NCBI GenBank assembly: GCA_039090855.1
Contig: CM077013.1
Coordinates: 138,591,240 to 138,655,239, forward strand
Origin: Macrothele yani
Lineage: Eukaryota > Arthropoda > Arachnida > Araneae > Macrothelidae
Length of the DNA: 64,000 nucleotides
Reading direction: 5' to 3'
Part shown: positions 32,687 to 43,402 of the stretch, in pieces
How the letters are laid out: each line of letters begins with the position of its first letter
How positions within the stretch are numbered: the stretch's first letter is position 1
Notes under the pieces: generated by a model
Database searches by the model: none
What the model was told of the DNA's origin: nothing
Seen by the model: the letters and a program-made list of their open reading frames with translations, nothing else
Translations under genes and position numbers: made by a program

Positions 32687-33191
32687 GGTCGTTCCACCTA
32701 AACTCTCTGCCTTATGTTACAACTTCTTGCATATTTTCTTCGCAATTAATGTATTCCCAAGGATGGAAATTTGCACATCAATAAAACTAAGTTATAGCAT
32801 GGGATGCTTAATACTTGCTAAAAAATAATCATAATTGCATTAAAAATCAATCATTTCTCTTTGAGTAATGTTCAGACCTGTTAATAGATGGCGCGACCTG
32901 TACATTCATGACTTGAGTAGACAAACAAATGTTGGATTGCTTGATTACGGTTATGTTTCAGCAAGCATAAGTATCCCATGCTATAACTTAAATTTTATTT
33001 TATCGATTTGCAAATTTTCATCCTTGGGAATGCACTAATTGCAAGTCCTGTGTCTTGTCTTGTGTTGTGTTTGGCGCTCTTTGGCCAGACATGGCCCTTG
33101 CGCCATAAAAACTAACAAACCAAGCAACCACTAATTGCGAAGAAAATATGTACAGAAGTTTAACCATTGAAAACATTTTAGTGGAACCACC
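32687..33191. mobile_element. Long-TIR MITE related to 58740-59337
   Basis: The left end GGTCGTTCCACCTAAA and right end TTTTAGTGGAACCACC are inverted, with TTTA/TTAA outside. The arms share TATTTTCTTCGCAATTAATG and CCCAAGGATG(G)AAATTTG. The centre holds GATGGCGCGACCTGTA and ATTACGGTTATGTTT(C/T)AG, also present in the 58740 element. An 86-bp retroposon-like insert sits in the right arm. There is no coding capacity. Confidence 0.8.
33043..33128 (+). mobile_element. 86-bp retroposon-like insertion with 10-bp target duplication
   Basis: It is flanked by CACTAATTGC at 33033-33042 and 33129-33138. Inside are GTGTTTGGCGCTCTTTGGCC, TGGCCCTTGCGCCATAAAAA and an end ACTAACAAACCAAGCAAC. The inverted GGCGC..GCGCC core would fold into a hairpin. 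The copy at 216-284 shows it is a dispersed family. I see no A or B box. Confidence 0.8.
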
Positions 33192-33304
33192 TTAATCAAA
33201 CCTGTTTTTATTTTACGACTTGTGCGTCCATTTATTATTGTTCCCAATATTAAAGTCTGTTCTATGATTGTGGAATTTACACTCGACTAACCACCTTTCT
33301 AGTT

Positions 33305-33522
33305 ATTTTTTTGATTGGAGGTTTAACGACCACCGTGAGCAACTCAATGGGCTATAAGCAGTCGCCCGTCCCTAATTTAGGGTCACTGGTTCCAGGGAAG
33401 GGAGAGAGCCAGTGCCGTAAAACAAACACAACATCCATGCCTCACCGGTATCCGAACCTGGACCGCTTTCGGACGAATGATCAGAGGCCATCGCCTTAGA
33501 CCACTGCGCTACCGGGGCGGCC
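33305..33522 (-). repeat. tRNA-derived SINE (family 1) with target duplication
   Basis: A complete copy with poly(T), GATTGGAGGTTTAACGACC, a mutated B box and GCTACCGGGGCGGC. It is flanked by CTTTCTAGTT at 33295-33304 and 33523-33532. Confidence 0.95.
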
Positions 33523-33532
33523 CTTTCTAGTT

Positions 33533-34082
33533 CAACAGTTGTTTCTTCAATTGAAGTTTGTGTAGAGAGCTTTGCGTTGTAAAGAAAAACCATTGGTGTT
33601 GTATATTACGTTTTTTTTTATTCATTGGACCTTACTTGTATTTTAGGCACTTAGTGTTCATTTAGAGTAAAGTTAAAACGGATATTCGTCACCACACGTT
33701 AAACCTTACAACGTTCAAGGCCAAGACGACACATACGCAAAAATCTTATTTTGCGTATGTGTCGCCAATTATACGTACCAAACACATCAAGATGTGGAGC
33801 GTAAAACAAATATGTCCACTGTGGAGACGTGCGAATACAACTTCCTTTCTACTATTATTAGTTAAATCTTCGTGCCAAATATTATAATTTTAAATGCAAA
33901 GCCGTCTATGCACGATTTCCTAAGAACTATAAAATAAGTTTTAAACGCAAGGTTGTTAAAAATTTAATATTAGAAACGTGATAAACTACGCAAGACCTTT
34001 CGAAGTACCCGGCGCTTCATCATCAGGAGGAGTTATCTTGTGCAGAGGGAACACCATTTTTATACGTAACGTCACATGCAAA
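33533..34082. other. Spacer with a short perfect hairpin
   Basis: There is a perfect 16-bp inverted repeat CGACACATACGCAAAA at 33727-33742 and its complement at 33749-33764, with a 6-bp loop. The rest is unassigned. The stretch from about 33960 may be the untranslated leader of the mariner that follows. Confidence 0.5.
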
Positions 34083-35110
34083 GGAAACATGCAGATGCCG
34101 GATTTGAGAGTCATCTTCCTTTATGAATTTAAACTGGGCCATTCTGCAGGAATTGCCGCTCGGCATGTTAAAGCGTTTGGGGAGAATACAGCCAACGAAC
34201 GGATTATTCGGCGATGGTTTGTGAAGTTTCGAAGCGGAGGTACGGACCTGAAAAATGAAGCACGTGGTCAACAACCTGTTGCTGTTTCTTACGATGTTCT
34301 GTTATGTGTGGTTGAAGCAGACCCCCGAAAAACCTGTACTGAAATAGCGGTAGAGGTAGGTGTCCACCAAACAACAGTTGTTCGGCGTCTGGTTGCGCTG
34401 GGTACGGTCAAAAAGCTAAACATGTGTCTGCCGCATGAGTTGACAACTGCCAAGAAGACTAGGCGTTTGGAATTCTGCAAGTCCCTGCTTGCCAGGAATA
34501 AAACAGGAATCTCTACTGCATCGAATCGTCACCTGAGACAAGAAGTGGCTCCTTTATGATAATCGGAAACTATCTGCGCAATGGTTAAGCAAGGCACAGC
34601 CTGCCGGACGGCATCCTAATCCACCCCTACACACCAAGAAGATGATGATGCGCCTTGTCTGGAGATCCGCAGCCAAGATAATTCATTGGAGTTTCCTGGC
34701 AAGAGACCAAACCATCACTGCAAAACGTTATTGTGCTGAATTACACTAGATGCACAAGAAAGTGTGCAGAAACAACAGGCTTTCGTCAACAGACAGGGTG
34801 GTGTTCTGCTCTAGGAGACTCCCGGCCTCATGTCGCACAACGAATGATGCTGACACTAAGTGCTTTGGGCTATGAAGCACTGGCTCATCCTGCCTATTAC
34901 CTGGACTTGTCTCCGACAGACTACCATCTGCTTCTTCGCCTGAATGACTTCTTGTCCGGGAAATAGTTCACGACAGACAACGAGGTTTAACGTGCAGTTG
35001 ATGACTTCTTCGGGTGCCAGCCACAAGACGTTTTAATCGTTCAGAGATCATGGCCTTGCCGGACAGATGGCAACTATGTGTCGATGCCGAGGGGGATTAT
35101 TTTGCTTTGG
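34083..35110 (+). pseudogene. Mariner transposon (Hsmar1/cecropia-like), decayed
   Basis: The frame from the ATG at 34089 reads MQMPDLRVIFLYEFKLGHSA, then ANERIIRRWFVKFRSGG, VEADPRKTCTEIAVEVGVHQ and KKLNMCLPHEL, covering both helix-turn-helix units and the WVPHEL linker region. After a frameshift near 34520 come RIVTCDKKWLLYDNRK (first catalytic Asp region) and RPHVAQRM..LGYEALAHP. DLSPTDYHLLLRL then carries the third Asp in the mariner D34D arrangement. The downstream part degenerates by about 35110. I did not resolve the terminal inverted repeats. Confidence 0.85.
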
Positions 35111-35893
35111 TAAGTTGTCCTACTTATCCGTTCTCGCCGTCCATGTGTGCTGGTCCTTTGCCGGGCATTTCATTCGCATCAACCCAATAAATTTGGGTTT
35201 CTTCTCGTTAAATGTTTTTCACTCTGCATGCCACATTTTTCTCTCTCGAGGAATTTGTGTGTCAACCCTGACAACAGGTCAAAAAGTAACGACATATGCT
35301 AAAGATTAGAGGTGCTGTTTTGAAATGTACAAAAGATTCAATTTGGGACCATTTGATTTGAGGGTATTCACGAATTCACGCTGACTGGAATAGTCACTCA
35401 GTGTTACTTGTTTTAGGGCCCAACTTCTTGATCCGACGTTCACGATATTTTACGATCATGCTGTTTTGAGCATGCCATTGTGAAGTGTGCTACTTACGAA
35501 TGTATCAACGTAAGCAGTATTGTATTTTGCCGAAAAAGAAAGGATGGTGTTTCAGGTGATATATTCTGTTACCTTTGATTAAACGGAATGTTTGCCATGC
35601 TACCTATTCTTGACGAATGTGAATAAAAGAGTGGACTAATTGCCTTTCATCTGCCCGTTATTGCTCTTTGTGCTTAATTAAGTTAATCCATGTTAACCGT
35701 ACAACTGAAACGAAGTGGATCTATCCGGGAATCATCTGAACTATTTCAATAAGCTTTACGGTAAAGCAAGTATACTTCAGTAATTAAGTCTTCGTGTGTG
35801 ATCGTTGTAGTGTTTACAGTAAAGTTTCATGTTAAGGTAATTGTTTGAAACACATTTATTCCGTAAAACAACTATTATCCCACAGGTTCTTAC
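35111..35893. other. Intron sequence beside elongase exon 1
   Basis: No gene or repeat is recognised in this stretch, which lies within the elongase intron immediately downstream (minus sense) of coding exon 1. Confidence 0.45.
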
Positions 35894-35994
35894 CTCCACT
35901 AGCAAGGAAATCCTGATACGCTTTCGTTATGTTGGGAAGTCCAGCGAACTCCATTGTGACTCGTTATGTGCAATAAAATGTTGACTGCACAAAC
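35894..35994 (-). CDS. ELOVL-type fatty acid elongase, exon with start codon
   Basis: The minus-strand exon begins after an acceptor CTTTTATTTTTCAG (exon starts at 35994). It contains 40 nt of 5' leader, then an ATG at 35952-35954. It encodes MEFAGLPNITKAYQDFLASG plus one nucleotide before the donor GTAAGAAC (exon ends at 35894). Joined to 15919 the codon completes as GAT, giving ...ASGDPRVAHWP, exactly where ELOVL proteins carry a short lumenal N-terminus before DPRV. The acceptor implies at least one further upstream non-coding exon beyond this exon. Splicing removes about 19,974 bp to reach exon 2. Confidence 0.88.
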
Positions 35995-36084
35995 CTGAAA
36001 AATAAAAGTTGACACTAAAAATTTTGCATTCTTAAGGGAAAACACAATATGTTAAATGCTTACTATATTAAACTACAGTAAAAA

Positions 36085-36820
36085 AACATGAAAGATGACA
36101 CCGAATTTACGGTTGTAATGAGCACGTCTTTTGAATCCGTTCTGACGCGAATTTGATTTTTCAAAGCTATTCAAAGTCGATCGAAACGGTATGGGAAACC
36201 GTAGTGTCTGACCGAAGAAAAGTTTATAAATCGGGTTTTAAATTCAGCAGATGTTGCTGCAAACGGAAACGTGAACTTAACTTAGACGTCTGCGTTAAGA
36301 GAAATTTCAAATTATATGAAAAACATTTCGCAAATTTTTTTGAAATCTGACCCTTTGAAGCAGAGATATCGGCGAATATGAGATATGAATTTACGCCCCC
36401 GCCATGCCTTATTTTAAGAAGTATTCTCAAAATATTTTTTGATGTGAGCGGTATCTCTCCACAAAAGATTTTTTTTCAATTGAGTTTTCAGGAGCTCAGA
36501 TTTTGCCGCAAAAACATCAGAGGCAGAAATTAATACTTATGCCCCCTGGTGACCAAATCATTACTCACCAAATATTAGAAATTATATGCAAAACATTTTC
36601 CATCTGGAGCTTTGTGCGATACAGGAAGAATTTTTCAAATTGGAGTTCTGGAAGCAGAGATACCAGGAAAACGCAATTTATCTAAACTTCCTCTAGCGGA
36701 AAGTCTATGAATTACTTGAACATTTTGAAAATATATAAAAAGCATTTCGCACCGGAAACGCTATCCAACAAAGAAAGAATTTTTCAAACCCTTCCTGGTT
36801 GGCTTACACTTTCCATAGTA
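36085..36820 (+). repeat. Second copy of the tandem-array repeat
   Basis: It starts at the same point as the array at 350 (GATGACACCGAATTT, then GTTCTGACGC and TATTCAAAGTC). It carries units with cores at about 36392 (ACGCCCCCGCC), 36538 (ATGCCCCCTGGTGACC) and 36689 (CCTCTAGCGGAAAG), a 147-150-bp spacing. A DNA transposon begins at 36821 and ends this copy. Confidence 0.82.
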
Positions 36821-38148
36821 CAGGGTGTCCATAAATGAAGTGTACACATTCAGTGTGCTATTAAAAAATACGATAGACAAAAAGCTTATTTTAAACGTCA
36901 AGAGACGTGGCAAGTGTCAAAGTTTGTTAAGTCAGATGATAGATGGCGCCAGGTGTCTCATGTAATGAAAAATCTCGTGAAACACGGAAAACAACAGACA
37001 TGGCTTCCCCAGTGGAGAAAGCAGCGTGTGTGTTTTGGTTGGCGGAGTCAAAATCTCTAACAGTTCAGCGTAAGTTCAGAACGGGGTACAAGAGACAGCA
37101 GTGGACACGAAGGAGCATTGAACAATGGGTAAATAAATTCAAAGCAACAGGAAGTGTCTTGAAAGGCAAAATCACTGGGTTACCTACCATATAGGACGAA
37201 AAGGTGGAAGACGTGAGTTATCTAAGGGGCCAGAAGAAGTCCGTCCACGTCGCCAGTCGTGAACTCTAAATACCGCGAGCAACAGTTCCCTAGGTTCTGC
37301 ATAAAAGTCTAAGCCTTCATGCATATAAAGCGCAGTTAGTGCAAAAACCTTATACCAAATGATTAACCACGTCGAAAAGCATTTGCGGTAGACCTGCTTA
37401 ATCGCATTGACGAAGACCCCACACTCCTTTGACGGATCTTTTTAAGCCATGAATCAACATTTCATGTTTCTGGCAGAACGAATAAACTAAAGTGTCGAAT
37501 CTGGGACACGGATGATCCCCATGTGGTCGTAGTACACCAGAGACATCCCGAAGGTTAATGTCTGGGCTGGCCAAATGGAAGATAGAGTGATAGGGCCCTT
37601 TTTCTTCGCTGAGACAACCATTACTGGCATACCGCTACCGCACCTGTACATGTTAGAACCATTCGCAATTCCACAACTCCAGGATATTCAAGACATCATT
37701 TACCAGCAAGATGAAGCGCCTCCACACTGGTCATTGGATATACGCAGATCTTTAGACCGCCATTTTCTAGGACGTTGAATTGGACGTGGGAGTCTGACGG
37801 CATGGCAACCTCGTTCTCCTGATATTAGCCCATACGATTTTTTTTCTTTGGAGCTTTATTAAAAGACATTGTGTACAAGTAAAAGGTTACATCTATCACT
37901 AAGCTCAAAGAACGGATTGCTACAACCTTCCTCTTTGTTACACCTGACATTCTGCAGCGTACGTGGAACTGGACGATCATTTAGACATCCTGCGAGCAAA
38001 CCAACGGAGCAGCACACGTGGAGACCTACTGCCATTTAAAAAGAAAACTTTCACAATTACAATGTGTTTTGACATTAAAAGTAAGTTATTTATTGTTTTT
38101 TTTTTCAATAACATACTGAAGTTTTATACTTCATTTATGGCCAACCTG
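36821..38148 (+). mobile_element. TIR DNA transposon with DUF4817-type transposase, decayed
   Basis: The left end CAGGGTGTCCATAAATGAAG and the right end (complement) CACAGGTTGGCCATAAATGA form imperfect inverted repeats next to TA. The frame at 37000 reads MASPVEKAACVFWLAESKSL, with QRKFRTGYKRQQWTRRSI and VNKFKATGSVL, the N-terminal helix-turn-helix typical of insect elements annotated DUF4817. A catalytic-domain piece at 37575-37778 has IIYQQDEAPPHW. Frames at 37800-38060 carry RSPDISPYDFF and a C-terminal helix (TWNELDDHLDILRANQ). Many stops and shifts are present, so this is a pseudogene. Confidence 0.8.
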
Positions 38149-38337
38149 TGCTTTCAGTAATTTGCCGCCTCTGAATGTCTTAGTGTTAAAGTCTAGATAT
38201 CTGATCCACAAAGTCAGAATTAAAAGGGTCCACTGATTAAGCACTTAAGACTTAATGATAAATTGCTCCTGAAAATTGTACTGATTAATCCAAATCCTCT
38301 CCAACCAAATTCTATACCATTAATTTTTTCTTGAATG

Positions 38338-38545
38338 TTTTTTTTTTTTTTAATTGGAGGTTTAATGACCACCGTGAGCAACTCAATGGGCTATAAGCAG
38401 TCGCCCGTCTCTAATTTAGGGTCACTGGTTCCAGGGAAGGAAGAGAGCCAGTGCCGTAAGACAAACACAACATCCATGCCTCACCGGGAATTGAACCCGG
38501 ACCCCTTTCAGACGAATGATCAGAGGCCATCGCTTAGACCACGGC
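38338..38545 (-). repeat. tRNA-derived SINE (family 1) in the old RTE
   Basis: Poly(T) then TAATTGGAGGTTTAATGACC through a B-box-bearing CACCGGGAATTGAACCCGG to CTTAGACCACGG. The last 20 or so bases of the head are missing. It is flanked by TTTTCTTGAATG / TTTTCTTGGATG (38326-38337 and 38546-38557), an 11-of-12 target duplication. Confidence 0.92.
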
Positions 38546-38814
38546 TTTTCTTGGATGTGGCCCTCGCTTTGTGTCTGTTGGTTAAGGTATCAGTTCTCCA
38601 GATTCCGACAATCATTCGCTAAATCTTCAGCTCTGTTAAAAGCATGGTACAAGAGTTCTGTAAGCTCATTTTTAAACCCACTTTTTTTATTGTTGTCAGA
38701 AAGCACCTGGGCCATACTCCGCAGCTCCGAGGGGGTAGTTGCAAAAATTACTGTCTCGTCAGCCAAAACGAAGTTGGGTTAAATAATCACAAACAATACA
38801 ATTTCCTTTGTCTG

Positions 38815-38930
38815 AACGTTTGTCCCACTTTAGTCGCACAGTGGAAAGAGCAGTTGCCTATTAATTGTCGAATCCCTGCTTCAACCAATGTACTTTTTTT
38901 GTTGTCGTAATATTCATGAAACATGTCACA
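38815..38930 (+). repeat. Possible small tRNA-derived repeat
   Basis: TAGTCGCACAGTGGAAAGAG resembles an A box, and TTGTCGAATCCCTGC about 40 bp on resembles a B box. It interrupts the diverged RTE. There is only one copy and the ends are uncertain. Confidence 0.4.
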
Positions 38931-39129
38931 TTTGGGCATCCCAAACAAAAAGGATACGCGGTTATTAAAAAATTATTCTACATTATTCTCTGTCATTATT
39001 GACGGGATTTCACCTTTTCTATTAATATTTATCACCCATTTCAGTGATGGAAAAACATTCAGCAATGTAGCATTGAACAACTTGGGTTTGGGTAGCAAAT
39101 TATTCAATGAAGTGCCAAATATCATGGGA

Positions 39130-40224
39130 TACGTACCTAGTATCGTGACCGACCTCCTCTAGATAGGCAAAGTGCAGCAACTCGACGTGGTATCGATTCC
39201 ACAAGTGGCCGGAAGACTTCTGGAGTTGTTGTTGAGCCACGCAGTCTGAACAGCTGCCCACAGTTCCCTGGTATTTGTAGGTGCACAATTTTGGGTGCGA
39301 ATGGACCTCTATTGGGTTCATGTCGGGCGCACGTGGTGGCCACACCATCTTGGGCCGGATGACATTGTGCATTGTCCGCTTGGAAAATCTCATCGTTGTT
39401 GGGGTACATGAAGTCCATGAATGACTGCAAATGGTCACCCTGCAGAGCAACAAAGCGAGTATCGGTTGATGACGTGTTTACGAGGACCAGAGGACCCAAA
39501 CCGTGCCACGTAAAGACTCCCCATACATGTATGGAACGACCATCAGCTTGCACAGTGCCTTGTTGACAGCTTGGGTTCATGACCTCATGGAGTCTGCGTT
39601 ACACCCGAACCCTACCATCAACTCGTAACAACTGGTAGCGTGACTCATCGGACCAAGCCACATGTTTCCAATCTTTCAGGATCCAATTACAGTGTTCAAG
39701 AGCCTAGATGACGCGCTGTGTCCGATGTCGTGGTGCCAACAAAGGCACCCTGGTGTGTCTTCTGCACCCATACCCCATAGACGCTAAATTAAGCTGCACT
39801 GACCTGATGGATATGTCTCTGATACCTTCTGCATTTAATGTGGATGCTATTTGAGCCAGTGTCGCTTGTCTGTTAGCATGGATAATCTTAGTCAGACGCC
39901 GCTAGTCATGGTCATTCAGCATCTCTGATGGGCCACTGCGCTTTCCATGGTGGGTGGCAATATCTTCCATGAGGTATTCTCGGTACACACGTGGATCAAG
40001 GAATTTTTGAATGTTCGCACAACTTGAATGCCCCATCCGTCTGGCTCCCACTACCATGCCTCGTTCAAATTCCGATATTTCACTTCGGCTTGCAGTAATC
40101 CTACTGGCGGTTGTTGAACCTGACTCACGAGATTTCACCTCACATCTGACAAATAGTGGCGTGCGTCCAAACCTTTACACGACGACAGCGCCAGTTACAT
40201 CTCATGACTTTGAGCACTTCAGTG
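39130..40224 (-). pseudogene. Tc1-like transposon, minus strand
   Basis: The 5' terminus at 40224 begins CACTGAAGTGCTC, next to TA. The transposase is broken into ASRSEISEFERGMVVGARRM (39902-40138), ADGRSIHVWGVFTWHG and IFQADNAQCHPAQD (39137-39580; catalytic-domain middle), and RAPDMNPIEV (third acidic position, another frame). The C-terminus LVESIPRRVAALCLSRGG finishes at about 39137. Frameshifts and stops separate the pieces. It belongs to the same broad group as 51451-52647 but is a different sequence. Confidence 0.85.
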
Positions 40225-41077
40225 TACATCGGTCGCAAATGAATTGTTGAAAATGAGTATTGTTTACTGGGCCTCAAAATGCAAAAAGAAATGACCGATC
40301 CTGAGTTTTAGAAAATTTTAATTCAACATGAAAAACAAGCTTGGTTGAGCTTCTGAAATGTTCAAAACTTGAGCAGTAACCGAACTACAACGCAACAGTG
40401 AAATACTCAGAAAATCTACAGAAACTCGGAATGTAACATGTGTGTGAAAATGAATTTCTTGATTTCATATTTAGATTATTTTTCCCCCTCAAACCCACGA
40501 AGTGTAACCTAAGGGCAAGGAGCAAGGTTTCACCAGGAAAAGGTAAATTCGTATAAGGAACAACTGAATGCAAATATTATGATATACTGTTGCACTGGGA
40601 AAATAATCGAGGAGAATGGTTACACATGAAAATCAAACCAACTTAGAGTTACACGTTACGGAGCAACGAAGGTTTATGCTGTAAATAATCAGTAGTCAAC
40701 ATAAGTACCTTACCTGCATTGATTTATAAATATTCACGTGTTTTTCTTACACGGCAAAACCGCATTTCCTCTTATTTTCTATTTTTATTTTGTAGACTGA
40801 TGAAGATATCCTCATGCGTTTTTCTGAAAACAGCACCACAAAGTGATTTCAAATCAACTATTAAATTTTTATAATCGGAGCAGTTTTTTCTAAAGCGTGG
40901 GATAGGGTTACATATACTAAAATAATTGCATACATAAAAGTTTAAGCCAATGCTTTCATTGCAGATTCGGAACAAGGAAGTATGAAATACTTCCTGGTTT
41001 GCTATGAAGAATAATTTATGCAGCCGGTGTTGCTGTCTGCCATGAATAACTTCCTTGTCGAGACATTTGCTAAACGA
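40225..41077. other. Unassigned spacer
   Basis: No gene or repeat is recognised. The minus-strand frame at 40772-40975 has no family resemblance. Confidence 0.4.
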
Positions 41078-42225
41078 TCTCTATATACGTATATAAAAGT
41101 GAAAGTTTGTATATTTGTTTGTTTGTCCGCTATACAAATCTACAGTTTTCAATTTAGAACCACTAAATTTGGTATCCTATCTCATTGTACTCTAACTTAG
41201 ACTGTAGGAAGGTTTTGGAACGGATCGGAGCCCGAGTGGGGGCCAAGGGGGCCCCCATACGAAATGGTAGTTATTTAGTTAACATTTTTACAGTTTTCCA
41301 TTTAGAACCACCAAATTTGGTATCCTATCTCATGGTACTCTGACTTAGCCAGTAGACGGTTTTGGGAAGGGGTTGGGGCCCGGGGGTCAAAGGGGCCCCA
41401 TACAAAATTTTCGTAAAAAGTGTTACAGTTTTCAATTTAGAACAAACAAATTTGGTATATTATCTCTTAGACCATACACGGGTTTTGGAAGGGGTCGGAG
41501 CACAGGGAGGTCAAAGGGCTCCCCATACAAAATTTTCGAGAAAAATTCTACAGTTTTCAATTTAGAACCACCAAACTCGGCATAACATCTCATGGTAGTC
41601 TAACTTAGACCGCAGACGGTTTTTAGAAGGGGCAGGAGCCCGGTGGTCAAAAAGCTGGGGGTGCCCGGGGGTCAAAGTGCTCCCCACAATTTGCTTCTCA
41701 AAAAGGGGGGCGCCAATAATGCTGCTCAGGAACTCACCAAGACTTTGCAATGGAACCAGGCTTTGCATCAAGAATTTGTTCACGCACATTATCGAAGCAA
41801 CTATTCTGACTGGCTGTGCAAAAGGGGAAGATGTCTTCATTCAGAGGATTCCACTGATTCCCACAGTTATGCCTTTTGACTTCAAGCGTCTGCAATTCCC
41901 GATTCGTCTGGCCTTTGCCACGTCCATCAAACAAAGGTCAAGGCCACCTCATTGGCTGTGGCTGGCATTAATTTGGAGGAACCCTGCTTTTCCCACGGAC
42001 AACTCTATGTCACGTTCTCAAAGGTTGGGAATCCTAAAAATCTCAACATTTTTGCTGCCAATGGAAATACGAAAAATATTGTTTACTAGAAAGCAATAAC
42101 CTAAACGAATTAAAATAAATTTACTGGAAAATTACAGGAATATATTTTTCATTCGAAAAATTTCACCCGCTAAACTTAATGATTCTACGAATATTTACCA
42201 GGGAAATACCGGACACCCCAGCTAA
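41078..42225 (+). mobile_element. Helitron, internally deleted
   Basis: It starts TCTCTATATACGTATATAAA, after an A, and ends ...CCCCAGCTAA before a T: a TC start, a CTRR end and an A^T target. The 5' part (41140-41690) is a tandem repeat of about 110-140 bp containing ACAGTTTTCAATTTAGAACC, GGGGTC(A)AAGGGGC and CCCCATACAAAATTTTCG. The 3' part encodes the end of the Helitron helicase. The rolling-circle initiator and most of the helicase are missing. The 3' hairpin (CAGGGAAATACCGG) is weak. Confidence 0.82.
41720..42105 (+). pseudogene. Helitron Pif1-like helicase, C-terminal remnant
   Basis: One frame reads PIMLLRNSPRLCNGTRLCIK, then IEATILTGCAKGEDVFIQRI, PLIPTVMPFDFKRLQFPIRL and AFATSIK. A one-base shift near 41930 continues LAVAGINLEEPCFSHGQLYV and FSKVGNPKNLNIFAANGNTK to a stop after IVY. 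This is the terminal helicase region including the FKRLQFP(V)RLAFA and SHGQLYVA.SR segments conserved in Helitrons. The upstream ATP-binding motifs are absent. It is joined directly to minisatellite sequence. Confidence 0.88.
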
Positions 42226-42549
42226 TATAAAAATAAAACAAATATTTTAGTGCTGAATTTAATTTGAAATGGTACAGATATTCTAAAATTTAAATTTTAA
42301 AAGTTATTTACTGTGATGTTGAGTAACTGCTGATTCCAATAGGATGGTGATTAACAAAGCTGTTCTACTTAAACCAGAGGTAGGAAGCTTTATCGTATAA
42401 GCTAGATATAAATGGAATAAGATCACATTATCTACCAGTTCCTCTTATATTTGTTTTTTAAAATATATATATATATATATAATTGAAATACAAAATGACA
42501 ATCGTTTGCAAAACAAACGTTTTTACAAAATTAAAATAAATTCAATATT
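42226..42549. other. Unassigned spacer with (TA)n
   Basis: A/T-rich, with an (AT)n run at about 42464-42481. No gene. Confidence 0.45.
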
Positions 42550-42745
42550 ATGCCTTTGGGGGCAGGGAAGGGGATAACGACCACAATAAGCAACTACAAC
42601 CAGTCGCCAGTCTGAATTTAATGCTACTTGTACCAAGAAAGTGGAAGAACTAGAGCCATCTCTCATTCGGAACTCAAAGACGGACACATTTCGGACGAAT
42701 GACCAGAAGCCCGCGTCTCAACCCGCCTCCCCACCGCGGAGGCGC
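42550..42745 (-). repeat. Diverged tRNA-derived SINE (family 1 related)
   Basis: GGATAACGACCACAATAAGC, AACCAGTCGCCAGTC and TTTCGGACGAATGACCAGAA mark a degraded minus-strand copy. The B box has decayed. Confidence 0.65.
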
Positions 42746-42884
42746 ATACTTCTTCACATAGGAGAGTATCCAAGATCTTCCGAGTAATCTTTTAAGCAAA
42801 CCTTAGGAGTTGTGTAGGTTGACATGGGAGAACTATGTTTATCACTCGTCCATCCGGGATCCGAGCCAAAAATATCAATGTGAT

Positions 42885-43102
42885 GGCTGGCATTGGGGGC
42901 AGGGGGGGTGAAGAGGGAGTAACAAACACCTTAAGCAACTACAAGCAGTTGCCATTTGAATTTATGCTACTTGTACAAGGAAAAGGTACGAACCAGCACC
43001 ATCGGAAAAATACACCGCCCATCCGTGACACGAAAAGGAACAAATTTCGGACGAATGATCAGAAGCCCGCGCTTCAGGCCACTCGCCTACCGGAGCGGCT
43101 CA
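42885..43102 (-). repeat. Diverged tRNA-derived SINE (family 1 related)
   Basis: TTTCGGACGAATGATCAGAA and a CGCCTACCGGAGCGGC end, with body blocks CTTAAGCAACTACAAGCAGT and GCTACTTGTACAAGG. It shares its body with 42550-42745 rather than with the main family, suggesting a subfamily. Confidence 0.68.
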
Positions 43103-43282
43103 TTCCTTTTCATCCTAGATCTGGTGAGTAATACATGTATTTTAAAGCAAACCTTAGAGTTGTGATGGTTAACATGGGAGAAATATGTTTTCGGCACTCT
43201 GATGCCTTATCAAAATTCATGTTGCTCTTCAGGTAAGTTCGTAGACGCAGATAGTCACGATACTTTTTTTTTTGTTTGTTTT

Positions 43283-43402
43283 ATGGTTTAACGACCACCG
43301 TGAGTAATTCTAGGGGCTATAAAGCAGTCATTTTTCAATAATGTGGAGTCTCTGCTTCCAGGGAGGGTATAGAGCCAACGACGTCCGACAAGCACGGATG
43401 TA
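43283..43402 (-). repeat. SINE family 1, body half, split by fold-back element
   Basis: GGTTTAACGACCACCGTGAG, CTTCCAGGGAGGGTATAGAG and CCGACAAGCAC. It breaks off at the start of the fold-back element and resumes at about 44466. Confidence 0.8.

Larger units (their letters stand above)
38205..39125 (-). pseudogene. Old, diverged RTE LINE fragment
   Basis: The minus-strand sequence parallels RTE copies A-D between about the C-terminal domain (ATTGCTCCTGAAAATTGTAC, compare ATTGCTCTTGAAAATTATGC) and the palm. The latter includes the motif C region, CTCGTCAGCCAAAACGAAG on the plus strand, which keeps full length. It is much more diverged than A-D. It is interrupted by a family-1 SINE (38338-38545) and by a small tRNA-like repeat near 38815. 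Confidence 0.75.

Noticed and set aside
33727..33764. microRNA hairpin
   Set aside because: The perfect 16-bp stem with a 6-bp loop is too short for a typical precursor, and there is no support beyond pairing.
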